Shown: positions 1-8,746, counted from the first letter of the stretch. The stretch: DNA of 64,000 nt from Listeria monocytogenes (GCF_013282665.1 NZ_CP054041.1:1126501-1190500); one strand, 5' to 3'. Program-made: numbers and translations. Notes: a model not told the origin generated them from the sequence alone.

Positions 1-278
1 GGATCCTTGTTAATAACTAATGTAACTATAATTCCGCCCATTGGATTAGACTCTATACTTTCCTCCTCAACTTCATATGACTGAATTATACCTTCTTTTG
101 TGAATGCTTTTGTATCAATAAGTTTTATATCATCATTGAATACTTCTTTTGCTTCATCACTATAAACCACTTTCTTCATTTCTTCGTTTAATTTCTCTTC
201 ATCCATATAGAATTTCACCCCTAAACCAAAAATGGTTATTACTGTAATTCCTAGTATTATTATCCATCTCTTTTTCAA
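1..278 (-). CDS. DUF1310-like small membrane-anchored protein, copy 1 (C-terminus cut by window edge)
   Basis: First of six tandem paralogues; only the N-terminal 92 codons are inside the window. The start is TTG (276-278), preceded by a strong ribosome binding site (GAGGTGG). The N-terminus is MKKRW followed by one hydrophobic helix (about residues 5-22), then the family block FYMDEEKLN, a YSDEAK block, an IQSYE block and the invariant NPMGGI block. No cysteine lipobox follows the helix, so it looks like a membrane-anchored protein with an extracytoplasmic domain. From memory this matches the Listeria/Streptococcus family DUF1310, of unknown function. Family name is recollection; paralogy with the neighbours is directly visible. 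Confidence 0.8.
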   Translation of the reverse strand, partial: MKKRWIIILGITVITIFGLGVKFYMDEEKLNEEMKKVVYSDEAKEVFNDDIKLIDTKAFTKEGIIQSYEVEEESIESNPMGGIIVTLVINKD

Positions 279-406
279 CTCTCCACCTCAGTATGTATGC
301 TTTTTATTTGTAGGTCTATTTTATCACATGTCAGAAATTTTCACTTTCTTTTTTTTCAGTCTTTTAACGTTTGTTTAATTTCTTAGTTAGTATTGGCTGG
401 ACTATC

Positions 407-793
407 TTAACTCCCCTTAAGTTCCAATTTCTTTGTAAGCTCCTTAGAGATGCTAGCACTCCCACCATCCAATTTGCCATTATATTTTCCCAAAGTATAA
501 GTAATATACCACTCTAAATCCTTATTTATAATTAAAGTAACATTGATTCCTCCCATTGGATTTCTCACTATACTTTCTTTATTAATTTCATATGATTGAA
601 TTATACCTTCTTTCGTGAATGCTTTTGCATCCAAGTTTGTCAGCCTCTTTTCGAATACTTCTTTTGCTTCATCACTATAAACTGCATTCATCATTTCTTC
701 GTTTAATTTCTCTTCATCCATATAGAATTTTACCCCTAAACCCAAAATGGTCATCACTGTAATTCCTAGTACTATTACCCATCTCTTTTTCAA
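407..793 (-). CDS. DUF1310-like small membrane-anchored protein, copy 2
   Basis: A 128-residue paralogue in the tandem array. It starts with TTG (791-793) behind the ribosome binding site AGAGGTGGAG. One N-terminal hydrophobic segment (residues 5-22) is followed by a soluble domain of about 100 residues with the shared blocks FYMDEEKLN, YSDEAKEVF, IQSYEIN, NPMGGINVTLIIN and a Gly/Ser-rich tail. The function of the family is unknown. The spacer upstream of the gene carries the conserved array element (GACTGAAAAAA, then an AT-rich run and GATAAAAT), which may be a promoter for each copy. All copies point the same way and lie downstream of the mnmE-mnmG terminator, so they are probably transcribed separately from mnmG. 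Confidence 0.85.
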   Translation of the reverse strand: MKKRWVIVLGITVMTILGLGVKFYMDEEKLNEEMMNAVYSDEAKEVFEKRLTNLDAKAFTKEGIIQSYEINKESIVRNPMGGINVTLIINKDLEWYITYTLGKYNGKLDGGSASISKELTKKLELKGS

Positions 794-908
794 CGCTCCA
801 CCTCTGTTGTAAGACCTTTTCTCTGCAGGTCTATTTTATCATTTGTTAGATTTTTTCAGTCTTTTTTAAAATCAATGATTAGTATTGGCGTAATTCATTA
901 ACTCTCTT

Positions 909-1286
909 CTAGTCCATAAGAAGTTTATCAAGATTTCCCGATGTAACTGAAGCTCCACCGCTCAATTCTCCATTAAAATTGTTCATAGTATATTTTATAT
1001 ATAATTCTGGATTTCCGTTTATAATTAAAGTGACATTGATTCCTCCCATTGGATTCTCCTTTATACTTTTCTGATCTATTTCATACGATTGAATTACACC
1101 TTTTTCTGTAAAAGCATCTGCATCCGCGGCTTTCAATCTAACTTCAAATACCTTTTTCGCTCCATCACTATAAACCACATTCATCATTTCTTTATTTAAT
1201 TTCTCTTCATCCATATAGAATTTTACTCCTAAACCAAAAATGGTCATTACTGTAATTCCTAGTACTATTACCCATCTCTTTTTCAA
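909..1286 (-). CDS. DUF1310-like small membrane-anchored protein, copy 3
   Basis: A 125-residue paralogue with a TTG start (1284-1286) and a GAGGTGAAGAG ribosome binding site. Its first 32 residues are nearly identical to copy 2, while the central part (KKVFEVRLKAADADAFTEK) is shared with copy 4, suggesting recent duplication or gene conversion within the array. The conserved NPMGGINVTLIIN block is present. One N-terminal transmembrane helix and no other recognisable domain. The product is predicted to be anchored in the membrane with its domain outside; function unknown. Confidence 0.85.
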   Translation of the reverse strand: MKKRWVIVLGITVMTIFGLGVKFYMDEEKLNKEMMNVVYSDGAKKVFEVRLKAADADAFTEKGVIQSYEIDQKSIKENPMGGINVTLIINGNPELYIKYTMNNFNGELSGGASVTSGNLDKLLMD

Positions 1287-1384
1287 CTCTTCACCTCTGT
1301 TGTATGACTTCTTATCTATAGGTCAGTTTTATTATATATAAGAATTTTTTGCCTTCTTTTTTCAGTTTTTTTTGCTTATTTATT

Positions 1385-1768
1385 TTACTTCCAAATACCT
1401 AATAGTTTTGCAAGTTTTTCAGAGATACTTGCTCCTCCGCACCTTAGTTGTCCATTAAATTTGTCCATAGTATATTCTATATCCATCTCTGAATCATTAT
1501 TTATTATTAACTCGACATTGATTCCTCCCATTGGATTTTTCTTTATACTTTTCTTATCTATTTCATACGATTGAATTACACCTTTTTCTGTAAAAACATC
1601 TGCATCCGCGGCTTTCAATCTGACTTCAAATACCTTTTTCGCTTCATCACTATAAATCACATTCGTCATTTCTTTATTCATTTTCTCTTCATCCATATAG
1701 AATTTTACTCCTAAACCAAAAATAATCATTATTACAATTCCAAATAGTATTATCAATTTCTTTTTCAA
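1385..1768 (-). CDS. DUF1310-like small membrane-anchored protein, copy 4
   Basis: A 127-residue paralogue with a TTG start (1766-1768) and ribosome binding site GAGGTGAAGA. The hydrophobic N-terminus (KKKLIILFGIVIMIIFGLG) differs slightly from copies 2-3 and resembles copies 5-6, whereas the central block is almost the same as copy 3: a mosaic pattern. It has one cysteine in the C-terminal part (LRCGGAS), shared in position with copy 5 (LECGSAS). The NPMGGINVELIIN block is kept. Upstream spacer has a good -10-like TATAATAAAAC element. Function unknown. Confidence 0.85.
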   Translation of the reverse strand: MKKKLIILFGIVIMIIFGLGVKFYMDEEKMNKEMTNVIYSDEAKKVFEVRLKAADADVFTEKGVIQSYEIDKKSIKKNPMGGINVELIINNDSEMDIEYTMDKFNGQLRCGGASISEKLAKLLGIWK

Positions 1769-1856
1769 ATCTTCACCTCTGCTGTAAGCCTTTTTATCTA
1801 TGGGTTAGTTTTATTATATGTTAGAAATTTTCGTCTTCTTTTTTCAGTCTTTTTGC

Positions 1857-2249
1857 TTATTTATTTTCTTCCCAACGTCCTAACAGCTTGGAAAGTTTTC
1901 CAGCTATACTTGCGCTTCCACACTCTAATTTGCCATTAAATTTATCCAAAGTGTATTTTATATACAATTCTGGATTTTCGTTTATGATTACCGTAACATT
2001 AATACCTCCCATAGGATTGTGATTAATGCTTTTTTCATCAATTTCATATGATTGAATTACGCCTTCTTCAGTAAATGCTTTTGTATCTAAATCTTTTAAG
2101 TCTGTGTAAAAAGCATTTTTCGCTTCACCACTATAAACTATATTTATCATTTCTTTATTTAATTTCTCTTCATCCATATAAAATTTTATCCCTAGACCAA
2201 AAATAATCATTATTGCAATTCCAAATAGTATTATCCATCTCTTTTTCAC
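1857..2249 (-). CDS. DUF1310-like small membrane-anchored protein, copy 5
   Basis: A 130-residue paralogue. The start codon is GTG (2247-2249) behind GAGGTGAATGT. N-terminal membrane helix, FYMDEEKLNKEM, then a divergent stretch (KNAFYTDLKDLDTKAF), IQSYEIDEKS and NPMGGINVTVIIN. It lies only 24 bases downstream of copy 6, so copies 6 and 5 are probably co-transcribed, unlike the other copies, which have about 90-115 base spacers. Function unknown. Confidence 0.85.
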   Translation of the reverse strand: MKKRWIILFGIAIMIIFGLGIKFYMDEEKLNKEMINIVYSGEAKNAFYTDLKDLDTKAFTEEGVIQSYEIDEKSINHNPMGGINVTVIINENPELYIKYTLDKFNGKLECGSASIAGKLSKLLGRWEENK

Positions 2250-2273
2250 ACATTCACCTCTGTTTTTATTTTC

Positions 2274-2654
2274 TTAGTTGTCTAATAATTTTTCTAATTT
2301 TGCAGAATTTCCGCCACCATCATCAATTAGTTTTTTGTCATCAGCTTTATTCAATGTAAAAAAAACATATAAATCAGAATCTCCATTAACATGCAAAGTA
2401 ACATTTATTCCTCCCATAGGGTTTTGTTTGATACTTTTCTTATCAATTTCATATGTGTTAATTACACCCTTCCCAGTCAATGCTTTAGCATCCAAATTTT
2501 TCAATCCATTTTCAAAAACACTTTTCGCTTCATCACTATAAACAACATTTATCATTTCTTTATTTAATTTCTCTTCATCCATATAAAATTTTACCCCTAA
2601 ACCAAAAATAATCATTATTGCAATTCCAAATAGTATTATCCATCTCTTTTTCAC
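2274..2654 (-). CDS. DUF1310-like small membrane-anchored protein, copy 6 (first transcribed)
   Basis: A 126-residue paralogue with a GTG start (2652-2654) and GAGGTGAATGT ribosome binding site. The first 32 residues are almost identical to copy 5. It is the most divergent in the C-terminal half (NTYEIDKKS, then NPMGGINVTLHVNGDSD and a DDGGGNSAKL tail). Same architecture: one N-terminal transmembrane helix and an external domain. It is separated from mnmG by a strong hairpin terminator. A plus-strand open frame lies over it (2278-2541) but has no supporting signal. Function unknown. Confidence 0.85.
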   Translation of the reverse strand: MKKRWIILFGIAIMIIFGLGVKFYMDEEKLNKEMINVVYSDEAKSVFENGLKNLDAKALTGKGVINTYEIDKKSIKQNPMGGINVTLHVNGDSDLYVFFTLNKADDKKLIDDGGGNSAKLEKLLDN

Positions 2655-2713
2655 ACATTCACCTCTGCAGTATGTCTTCTTTTATGTAATACCATTCTAC
2701 CTTAATTAAAAAT

Positions 2714-2788
2714 AAGAAAAAACCACATTATCCAACGGAAACTTTCAACTTAGACGGTAAGTTTGAAGTTTTCGTGAACATGTGGTTT
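2714..2788 (-). terminator. terminator of the mnmE-mnmG operon
   Basis: A nested hairpin: the outer arms AAACCACAT (2720-2728) and ATGTGGTTT (2780-2788) enclose a second inverted repeat formed by AAACTTTCAACTTA and TAAGTTTGAAGTTTT. On the minus strand the 3' arm runs into a T-rich stretch. It lies just after the mnmG stop codon. Confidence 0.8.
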
Positions 2789-2812
2789 CAGTTATTATAG
2801 TAATCCGTGTTC

Positions 2813-4702
2813 TTATTTACTTATTTTAGCTATTTTTCCTTGCTCAATATAAACTAGCAAAATAGATATATCGGCTGGGTTTACTCCGCTGATACGGCTA
2901 GCTTGGGCGATGGAAAGGGGTTCGATTTTCTTTAATTTTTCTAGGGCTTCTGTTGCGAGGCCGCTGATTGCATCATAATCGATGTTTTCTGGGATTTTCT
3001 TGTCTTCCATGCGTTTCATTTTTTCTACTTGAAGGTTGGATTTTTGGATATAGCCTTCGTATTTAATTTGAATTTCTACTTGTTCAGCGATTTCGTCGGT
3101 TACAAATGTTTCACGTGAAACAATTTGGGCGATCTTGTCGTAAGTTATTTCGGGACGGCGAAGTAAATCTGCTGCTAGAATTCCGTCTTTTAGCTCGCCT
3201 GAGCCGATTTCTTTTAGCATTGCTTGGACTTCAGCAGTTGGTTTAATGCGTGTTTTTTGTAGTCTTTCTTTTTCTGCTTCAATGGCACTTTGTTTTGCTA
3301 AAAAGCGTTCATAACGTTCGTCGCTAATTAAGCCGATTTCATGACCGATTTCTGTTAAACGTAAATCTGCATTATCATGACGTAATAGTAAACGGTATTC
3401 GGCACGAGATGTAAGTAAACGATATGGTTCTTCGGTTCCTTTTGTTACTAAATCGTCAATTAAAACGCCGATATAAGCTTGGTCGCGACCAAGGATAACT
3501 GGTTCTTTTTCAAAGACTTTACGAGCAGCATTGATTCCTGCCATTAAGCCTTGGCCGGCTGCTTCTTCATAGCCACTTGTACCATTAATTTGGCCGGCTG
3601 TGAAAAGACCTTCGACTAATTTAGTTTCAAGTGATGGCCACAGTTGATCTGGCATTACTGCATCATATTCGATAGCGTAGCCAACACGCATCATTTCTAC
3701 ATTTTCAAGTCCAGGAATAGTTCTTAACATTTCACGTTGCACTTCTTCTGGCAAACTGGTGGAAAGACCTTGGACATATACTTCTTCGGTATTTTTGCCT
3801 TCTGGTTCAAGGAAGATTTGGTGTCTTGGTTTGTCGCTGAAACGAACAATTTTATCTTCAATGGATGGGCAATATCTTGCGCCAGTGCCTTTTTTCGTTG
3901 CTGTAAACATTGGTGAACGGTGTAAATTCGCTTGGATTATTTCGTGGGTTGTTTCGTTGGTATAAGTTAACCAACAAGGTAGTTGGTCAAGCAACATTTC
4001 CACCGTATCAAAGCTAAATGCGCGCGGATGGTCGTCACCCGGTTGTTCTTCTGTTTTTGAGTAGTCAATTGTACTAGATTTTACACGCGGGGGTGTTCCT
4101 GTTTTAAAGCGACGTAGTTCAAAACCTAGTTCTTCCAGATGCTCTGAAAGTTTCACAGAAGGTTGTTGGTTGTTTGGACCGCTGGAATAGCGCAGTTCAC
4201 CGACAATAATTTCACCACGTGAGAAAGTTCCGGTAGTAATAACAACTGTTTTCGCGTAGTAAATTGCGCCACTGTTTGTAATAACGCCTTTACACACGCC
4301 ATCTTCAATCACTAAACGGTCAACAAGTCCTTGGCGCAAAGTGATATTTTCTTCTTTTTCAATTGTGTGTTTCATTTCGTGTTGGTAATCCCATTTGTCT
4401 GCTTGAGCACGTAATGCACGAACAGCCGGGCCTTTACCAGTATTTAGCATCCGCATTTGGATGTACGTTTTATCCGTGTTGCGACCCATTTCGCCACCAA
4501 GAGCATCAATTTCACGCACAACCACGCCTTTTGCTGGACCTCCAACAGAAGGATTACATGGCATAAAAGCGACCATATCTAAATTTATCGTTAACATCAG
4601 CGTTTTGGCACCCATTCGACCACTGGCAAGGCCTGCTTCTACACCCGCATGGCCTGCACCAACAACGATGACGTCAAAAGTTCCTGCATCATAGGTTTGC
4701 AT
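2813..4702 (-). CDS. mnmG: tRNA uridine-5-carboxymethylaminomethyl modification protein MnmG (GidA)
   Basis: FAD-dependent partner of MnmE; the MnmE-MnmG complex installs the cmnm5 group on U34 of tRNAs that read two-fold degenerate codons. The 629-residue protein has full family length. The N-terminus holds the dinucleotide-binding motif [11 protein letters not shown] (about residues 14-24), followed by the family signature [12 protein letters not shown] and a C-terminal domain rich in helices. ATG start with AGGAG 13 bases upstream. It follows mnmE by 26 bases and is probably in one operon with it. A perfect parS site (3107-3122) lies within the coding sequence. In many Firmicutes rsmG (gidB) and noc follow; these are not in the window because the DUF1310-like array intervenes. 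Confidence 0.98.
   Translation of the reverse strand: MQTYDAGTFDVIVVGAGHAGVEAGLASGRMGAKTLMLTINLDMVAFMPCNPSVGGPAKGVVVREIDALGGEMGRNTDKTYIQMRMLNTGKGPAVRALRAQADKWDYQHEMKHTIEKEENITLRQGLVDRLVIEDGVCKGVITNSGAIYYAKTVVITTGTFSRGEIIVGELRYSSGPNNQQPSVKLSEHLEELGFELRRFKTGTPPRVKSSTIDYSKTEEQPGDDHPRAFSFDTVEMLLDQLPCWLTYTNETTHEIIQANLHRSPMFTATKKGTGARYCPSIEDKIVRFSDKPRHQIFLEPEGKNTEEVYVQGLSTSLPEEVQREMLRTIPGLENVEMMRVGYAIEYDAVMPDQLWPSLETKLVEGLFTAGQINGTSGYEEAAGQGLMAGINAARKVFEKEPVILGRDQAYIGVLIDDLVTKGTEEPYRLLTSRAEYRLLLRHDNADLRLTEIGHEIGLISDERYERFLAKQSAIEAEKERLQKTRIKPTAEVQAMLKEIGSGELKDGILAADLLRRPEITYDKIAQIVSRETFVTDEIAEQVEIQIKYEGYIQKSNLQVEKMKRMEDKKIPENIDYDAISGLATEALEKLKKIEPLSIAQASRISGVNPADISILLVYIEQGKIAKISK
3107..3122. other. 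parS centromere site (inside mnmG)
   Basis: Perfect 16-base palindrome TGTTTCACGTGAAACA, matching the ParB/Spo0J parS consensus TGTTNCACGTGAAACA. It is embedded in the mnmG coding sequence about 43 kb left of oriC. Confidence 0.93.
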
Positions 4703-4726
4703 TTTATAAAAACATCTCCTAAAAAA

Positions 4727-6100
4727 TCATTTTCCAAGGCAAAATTGATTGAACAGCTGATCGAGTAATTCATCCTGGACAGAATCACCAGTAATTTCAC
4801 CTAGTAAATCCCATGCACGAGTCATATCAATCTGGACAATATCCACTGGCATACCGAGTTGAATCCCTGTTGTAACGCCATTTAAAGCTTCAAGTGCTTG
4901 GTGAAGGAGCGCAATGTGTCGAACGTTCGATACATAGGTTGCATCACCCGCATCAATGTCACCCGCAAAAAATAGTGTTTTAATCGCTTCTTCTAAAGCC
5001 TCTAAACCTTCATCGTTTACTAGAGAAGTGGAAACAATCGGGTTTTCCCCTGCAAGTTCACGCACTCTATCTATATCAAGCTTTGTTTCCAAATCTGTTT
5101 TATTTAAAACGACCACATAATTATGACCCGCGGCTGCTTCAAATAACGCTTCATCTTCCACTGTCAGCTCTTCGTTTTGATTTAATACTAGCAGGATAAA
5201 ATCGGCATCCGCCAAGGCTTTTCTTGAACGTTCTACACCAATTTTTTCCACAATATCTTCTGTCTCACGAATTCCGGCCGTATCGATTAAACGTAGCGGA
5301 ACACCGCGAACATTGACGTATTCTTCTATAATATCTCGCGTCGTTCCAGCAATATCAGTGACAATCGCTTTTTCTTCTTGAATTAATTGATTAAGCAAGG
5401 ATGATTTCCCAACATTTGGTCGACCGATAATAGCCGTTGCCAATCCTTCGCGGAGAATTTTCCCTTGGCTTGCTGTTTGTAAAAGTTGCTCGACGGAAGC
5501 GCGAACTAGCTCGGTTTTCTCCAGTAGCATTCGCTGGGTCATTTCCTCCACATCATCGTACTCCGGATAGTCGATATTTACTTCGACTTGCGCTAATGCA
5601 TCCAAAATTTCTTGACGCAAATTGCGGATTAACCGTGAAAGATTGCCGTCCATTTGCCGAATTGCAACGCCCATCGCCCGGTCTGTTTTAGCGCGAATTA
5701 AATCCATCACAGCCTCTGCTTGCGATAAATCAATTCTTCCATTTAAAAAGGCGCGCTTTGTGAATTCACCTGGTTCAGCTAGGTTGGCGCCATTTCGAAG
5801 TAACAGTTGCAACACGCGGTTCACGGAAACAATTCCGCCGTGCGCGTTGATTTCTACCACATCTTCCCGTGTAAAAGTACGCGGCGCACGCATAACTGTG
5901 ACCATTACTTCCTCAATCACTTCGCCGTCTTCTTTTATGTGACCGTAGTGAATGGTGTGACTTTCCGCTTCACTTAAGCTATTTTTGGCATAAAAAATAC
6001 GATCCGCTATCTGAATCGCCTCTGGACCGCTTAATCTAATAATAGCAATGGCCCCTTCTCCCGGCGGTGTTGAGATTGCAGCAATAGTATCAAATTCCAT
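4727..6100 (-). CDS. mnmE: tRNA modification GTPase MnmE (TrmE/ThdF)
   Basis: GTPase that, with MnmG, makes 5-carboxymethylaminomethyluridine at tRNA wobble positions. The 457-residue protein has the N-terminal formyl-tetrahydrofolate-binding domain, a helical domain, and an inserted G domain with GRPNVGKSS (P loop), the DIAGTTRD switch, DTAG and NKTD motifs. It ends in FCLGK, the family C-terminal C-[ILV]-G-K signature with the catalytic cysteine. ATG start with AAAGGA about 10 bases upstream. In B. subtilis mnmE is directly upstream of jag; here they are about 37 kb apart. The intergenic region upstream contains DnaA-box-like sites, so DnaA could affect its expression (inference). Confidence 0.98.
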
Positions 6101-6457
6101 TCTTTACTCATCCTTTCTCATTAGAAGTTCAGCTCAAATAAGCCTTATCCTATTTTGAATAAATTTTGGCACATGATTTTGTGCATTTTCAACAACTTAC
6201 GCTCCGCTTTGACCAAAGCAATTAAATTGTTAGTATTTTGAAGGTTATCCATAGACTTATTAACATATCCACAGAAAAACCATTAATAAAAATTCATCCC
6301 TACTATTTTAACTTATCCACATGTGAATAACAATAGTTTTATCTCTACTAGTTAAGAAAACTTAAATTTTCTCGTTAAAGCTTTAACTTATCCTTCCACT
6401 TCCTTGGCTTTAACTCAATTCTTTTTATCTATACTAAAGTTAAAAGGAGGAGAAAAA
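6101..6457. promoter_or_regulatory. intergenic region with DnaA-box cluster between mnmE and the carboxypeptidase gene
   Basis: About 357 bases without a gene between divergent mnmE and the carboxypeptidase gene. It contains two perfect DnaA boxes head to head with no gap: TTATCCACA (6313-6321) and TGTGAATAA (6322-6330). Two one-mismatch boxes lie at 6245-6253 (TTATCCATA) and 6265-6273 (ATATCCACA). The region is AT-rich and must hold both divergent promoters. I see no other feature. Confidence 0.65.
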
Positions 6458-7276
6458 ATGAAAATACATAAACTAACTTGGGTACTATTAATGGGGCTAC
6501 TACTGCTCTCATCCTGTTCCACGAAGCAACCAAATCTTTACTTGTCAGCAGATGCCGCCGCGGTTTATTCAGTCGAAAATGGCAACCCGTTATATGAACA
6601 AAACGCCGATAAAGTAATGCCAATTGCAAGTTTAAGCAAACTAATGACAGCCTTTTTAGTTTTAGAGGCTGTGGATAACAATGAATTAGCATGGGATGAA
6701 ACACTTGACCTTGTTCGATTGGATGATCCTTCCGCTGTCTCCCTTTACGCGATTACACAAAAAAGAACATGGTCCGTCAGGGATTTATACAGCGCTATGC
6801 TCACCATGTCTGCAAATGACGCCGCAGAAACACTAGGGGACCGTTTAGACGGAGCTGATTTTCCAAAAGAAATGAATAGACAGGCTACAAAATTAGGCAT
6901 GTCGAGTAGCACCAATTTTGTCAGTGCTAGCGGACTGGATGTTGACGGGAAGACGGCTGTTTCTACCACAAAGGATTTATTTTTGCTATCATCTAAATTA
7001 ATTTCCACTCATCCTGAAGTGTTAGAGACAACTTCCAAACCCACCGTCACCACTGATGAAGGCGCCAAACTCGAATCCACGAACGACTTACTCGGTTCGA
7101 TTCAAGGATTAGATGGGCTGAAAACTGGATTTACAGATGAAGCAGGCTATTGCTTTATTGGAACAGCTGAACGTGGAGGAAAACGTGTGATTTCGATTGT
7201 CCTAGATGCGGGAACTGCGGAAAAACGATTTAAAGATACAGAGAAGCTGATGGAGGTTGGATTTAAAGGAGATTAA
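6458..7276 (+). CDS. lipoprotein D-alanyl-D-alanine carboxypeptidase (penicillin-binding protein, S11 family)
   Basis: Predicted DacA-type enzyme that trims the terminal D-alanine from peptidoglycan stem peptides at the outer face of the membrane. I use the ATG at 6458, directly behind AAAGGAGGAG; an upstream TTG at 6404 would add 18 residues before the signal peptide and lacks support. The resulting 272-residue protein has a lipobox (LSSC, Cys20), then the three catalytic motifs SLSK (58-61), SAN (118-120) and KTG (222-224). It is shorter than classic DacA/DacC because it ends soon after the catalytic domain, without the usual C-terminal beta domain and amphipathic anchor; lipidation would replace that anchor (inference). 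Single-gene unit with a downstream hairpin. Confidence 0.92.
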   Translation: MKIHKLTWVLLMGLLLLSSCSTKQPNLYLSADAAAVYSVENGNPLYEQNADKVMPIASLSKLMTAFLVLEAVDNNELAWDETLDLVRLDDPSAVSLYAITQKRTWSVRDLYSAMLTMSANDAAETLGDRLDGADFPKEMNRQATKLGMSSSTNFVSASGLDVDGKTAVSTTKDLFLLSSKLISTHPEVLETTSKPTVTTDEGAKLESTNDLLGSIQGLDGLKTGFTDEAGYCFIGTAERGGKRVISIVLDAGTAEKRFKDTEKLMEVGFKGD

Positions 7277-7283
7277 TGAATGA

Positions 7284-7319
7284 AAAAGAATCTCTCTTTC
7301 GTTGAGGAGTTCTTTTTTA
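7284..7319 (+). terminator. imperfect terminator after the carboxypeptidase gene
   Basis: Imperfect hairpin: AAAGAATCTC pairs with GAGGAGTTCTTT and is followed by a run of T. It lies between two convergent genes. Confidence 0.5.
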
Positions 7320-7327
7320 GTTCAGCA

Positions 7328-8035
7328 TCAACTTTTTAAAGCGCAAAGATACTTTTTCATATAAACATCTTTATTTTTAGAATTATATTGCATAATAAAA
7401 CGTGGATGTTCCAAAGGTATGATTGTACCAAAAAAATGATGCTCATCATTTATTTTCGATAAAAAATGAAAATTCTCGCCACTGCCAATGCAGTAGCAGA
7501 CTGAAGTATCTATCCCAAAATCTATTTGACGGCGGATGGACTCTAGTATAAATGACTTCAGCGCGGTTTGAAGTTTCTTATTCTCATAATAGTTGCAATT
7601 AACTTCATTGCCTTTTGCATTCGTGCGTACAATACCAAGTGGACAGACAAAATTCATGTAAAAGTCAGTATAAAATTGCTCACAACTCCCGTATTCTGTC
7701 ATAACATCATATAAAAAATCTGAGGAAGACTGGTTTATATAAAATTCATCAATAAAAATACCAGTTTCGTTTTGAAGGTGTTTCGCGTCTTCAAAAGGGA
7801 CACCTGTCACAGCAGAACCTCTCCGCGCGGGAGAACTTCCAAGTATTATTCGGCGCGGTTTAGTATCATTATAATATTTCTGATAAAATGCCGTTGTTAT
7901 TTTTTCCACTAGTTCGCTTTGATCTCCAGAATAGGGATTAACTGCGCGGTACCCCTCCGGCAAATCAAACGAACTATTCCTAAGCGCCTCATTAAACTGC
8001 AATATTCGTTTAGCAATAGTTGTATTTTCAGTCAT
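7328..8035 (-). CDS. SMUG2/DUF4918-like uracil-DNA glycosylase family protein
   Basis: The protein contains ILGSSPARRGSAVTGVPFED followed by AKHLQ, which resembles the GxxPGxxG...TGxPF signature of the SMUG-type glycosylases, and a C-terminal HPRFIMQY segment that fits the conserved His-Pro motif of the uracil-DNA glycosylase superfamily. I infer a base-excision repair enzyme of the SMUG2/DUF4918 group. I prefer the ATG at 8033-8035 (235 residues) with GAGAGGG 10 bases upstream; a TTG at 8075-8077 would overlap the TetR gene and give 249 residues. It is co-directional with, and just downstream of, the TetR gene. Family assignment is from motif memory, and the true substrate is unknown. Confidence 0.7.
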   Translation of the reverse strand: MTENTTIAKRILQFNEALRNSSFDLPEGYRAVNPYSGDQSELVEKITTAFYQKYYNDTKPRRIILGSSPARRGSAVTGVPFEDAKHLQNETGIFIDEFYINQSSSDFLYDVMTEYGSCEQFYTDFYMNFVCPLGIVRTNAKGNEVNCNYYENKKLQTALKSFILESIRRQIDFGIDTSVCYCIGSGENFHFLSKINDEHHFFGTIIPLEHPRFIMQYNSKNKDVYMKKYLCALKS

Positions 8036-8058
8036 GTAAATTAGCCCTCTCTTTATTT

Positions 8059-8586
8059 TTACTTCACAATCTGCCAAACATCCTCAAATAAATCCGTATA
8101 CCCTGCTTGCTCCCACCTGCTTGCAAAATAAGGGTTATGAAAATAAGTGAACGCCGTAATAATCGCGTTTCCTTGGTTCGTTCGACCGCTCACTTCCTCG
8201 GCTTTTTGTGCTAAATGTGCTACGTGGTTTTTCACTAATTCTTCATTTTGTTCAATATAATCCGTATAAAGTAAAAACATTTTTCGGTCGGTTTTGTATC
8301 GTTTTTTCTTAGTATCGGCCAAGAGCCAAAGCCAGTCGTGAAGCGCATCATCCGGTGTTTTCCCTGCGTCCTTTGTCCAATCGAAAATCTCCCGCGAAGT
8401 TTCCTCTAACCACCGTAGCGCCAATTTTTGAAATAAATCCTCTTTGTTTCGATAATGCTTATAAAGCGCCGCATGTGTAACGTTCAAATTACCCGCAATA
8501 TCATACAGCGTCGTTTTTTCCATGCCTTTTTCGTAAATGATTTTCTCTGCCATATTTAAAATAATTTCTTGTGATAGTCTCGCCAT
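8059..8586 (-). CDS. TetR/AcrR-family transcriptional regulator
   Basis: A 175-residue repressor-type protein. The N-terminal helix-turn-helix is clear (TTLYDIAGNLNVTHAALYKHY, about residues 25-45, with the typical YKHYRNKEDLF continuation). The C-terminal part is the variable ligand-binding/dimerisation domain. ATG start with GAGGGG seven bases upstream. It is divergent from an SDR gene at 8747, and the 160-base gap holds two matched inverted repeats that are good candidate operators, so it probably represses both itself and the SDR. The inducer is unknown. Confidence 0.93.
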   Translation of the reverse strand: MARLSQEIILNMAEKIIYEKGMEKTTLYDIAGNLNVTHAALYKHYRNKEDLFQKLALRWLEETSREIFDWTKDAGKTPDDALHDWLWLLADTKKKRYKTDRKMFLLYTDYIEQNEELVKNHVAHLAQKAEEVSGRTNQGNAIITAFTYFHNPYFASRWEQAGYTDLFEDVWQIVK

Positions 8587-8642
8587 TTTAACCCCTCAAT
8601 TCCACTCATTCTTTGCTTTTTATTATACAGGAAAACAGAAAA

Positions 8643-8717
8643 GTTACAAATCCTTGACAAAGTAACTAAAAGGAGTATACTTCCAACTATAAAGTTACTA
8701 AAATTAAAAAAAGTAAC
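8643..8717. promoter_or_regulatory. promoter and twin inverted-repeat operators between TetR gene and SDR gene
   Basis: A plus-strand promoter TTGACA (8654-8659), 16-base spacer, TATACT (8676-8681) drives the SDR gene. Two inverted repeats with identical geometry, GTTAC-N14-GTAAC, sit at 8643-8666 and 8694-8717, 51 bases apart. The first overlaps the -35 element and the second lies downstream of the start point. A third pairing, AGTAACT/AGTTACT (8661-8667 and 8693-8699), brackets the -10 element. These are probable TetR operators. Confidence 0.7.
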
Positions 8718-8746
8718 CATTTTGGATTTAAAGGAGCGAATAGATT

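Noticed and set aside
2278..2541. Plus-strand open frame over DUF1310-like copy 6
   Set aside because: Antisense shadow of a real gene, with no ribosome binding site and no homologous frame over the other copies.
30..2654. DUF1310-like array as a toxin-antitoxin or phage-defence system
   Set aside because: No partner toxin, nuclease or ATPase is encoded in the visible part; the idea cannot be supported from this window.
5622..5942. Open frame antisense to mnmE
   Set aside because: Lies fully in a conserved gene, low-complexity translation, no start signals.
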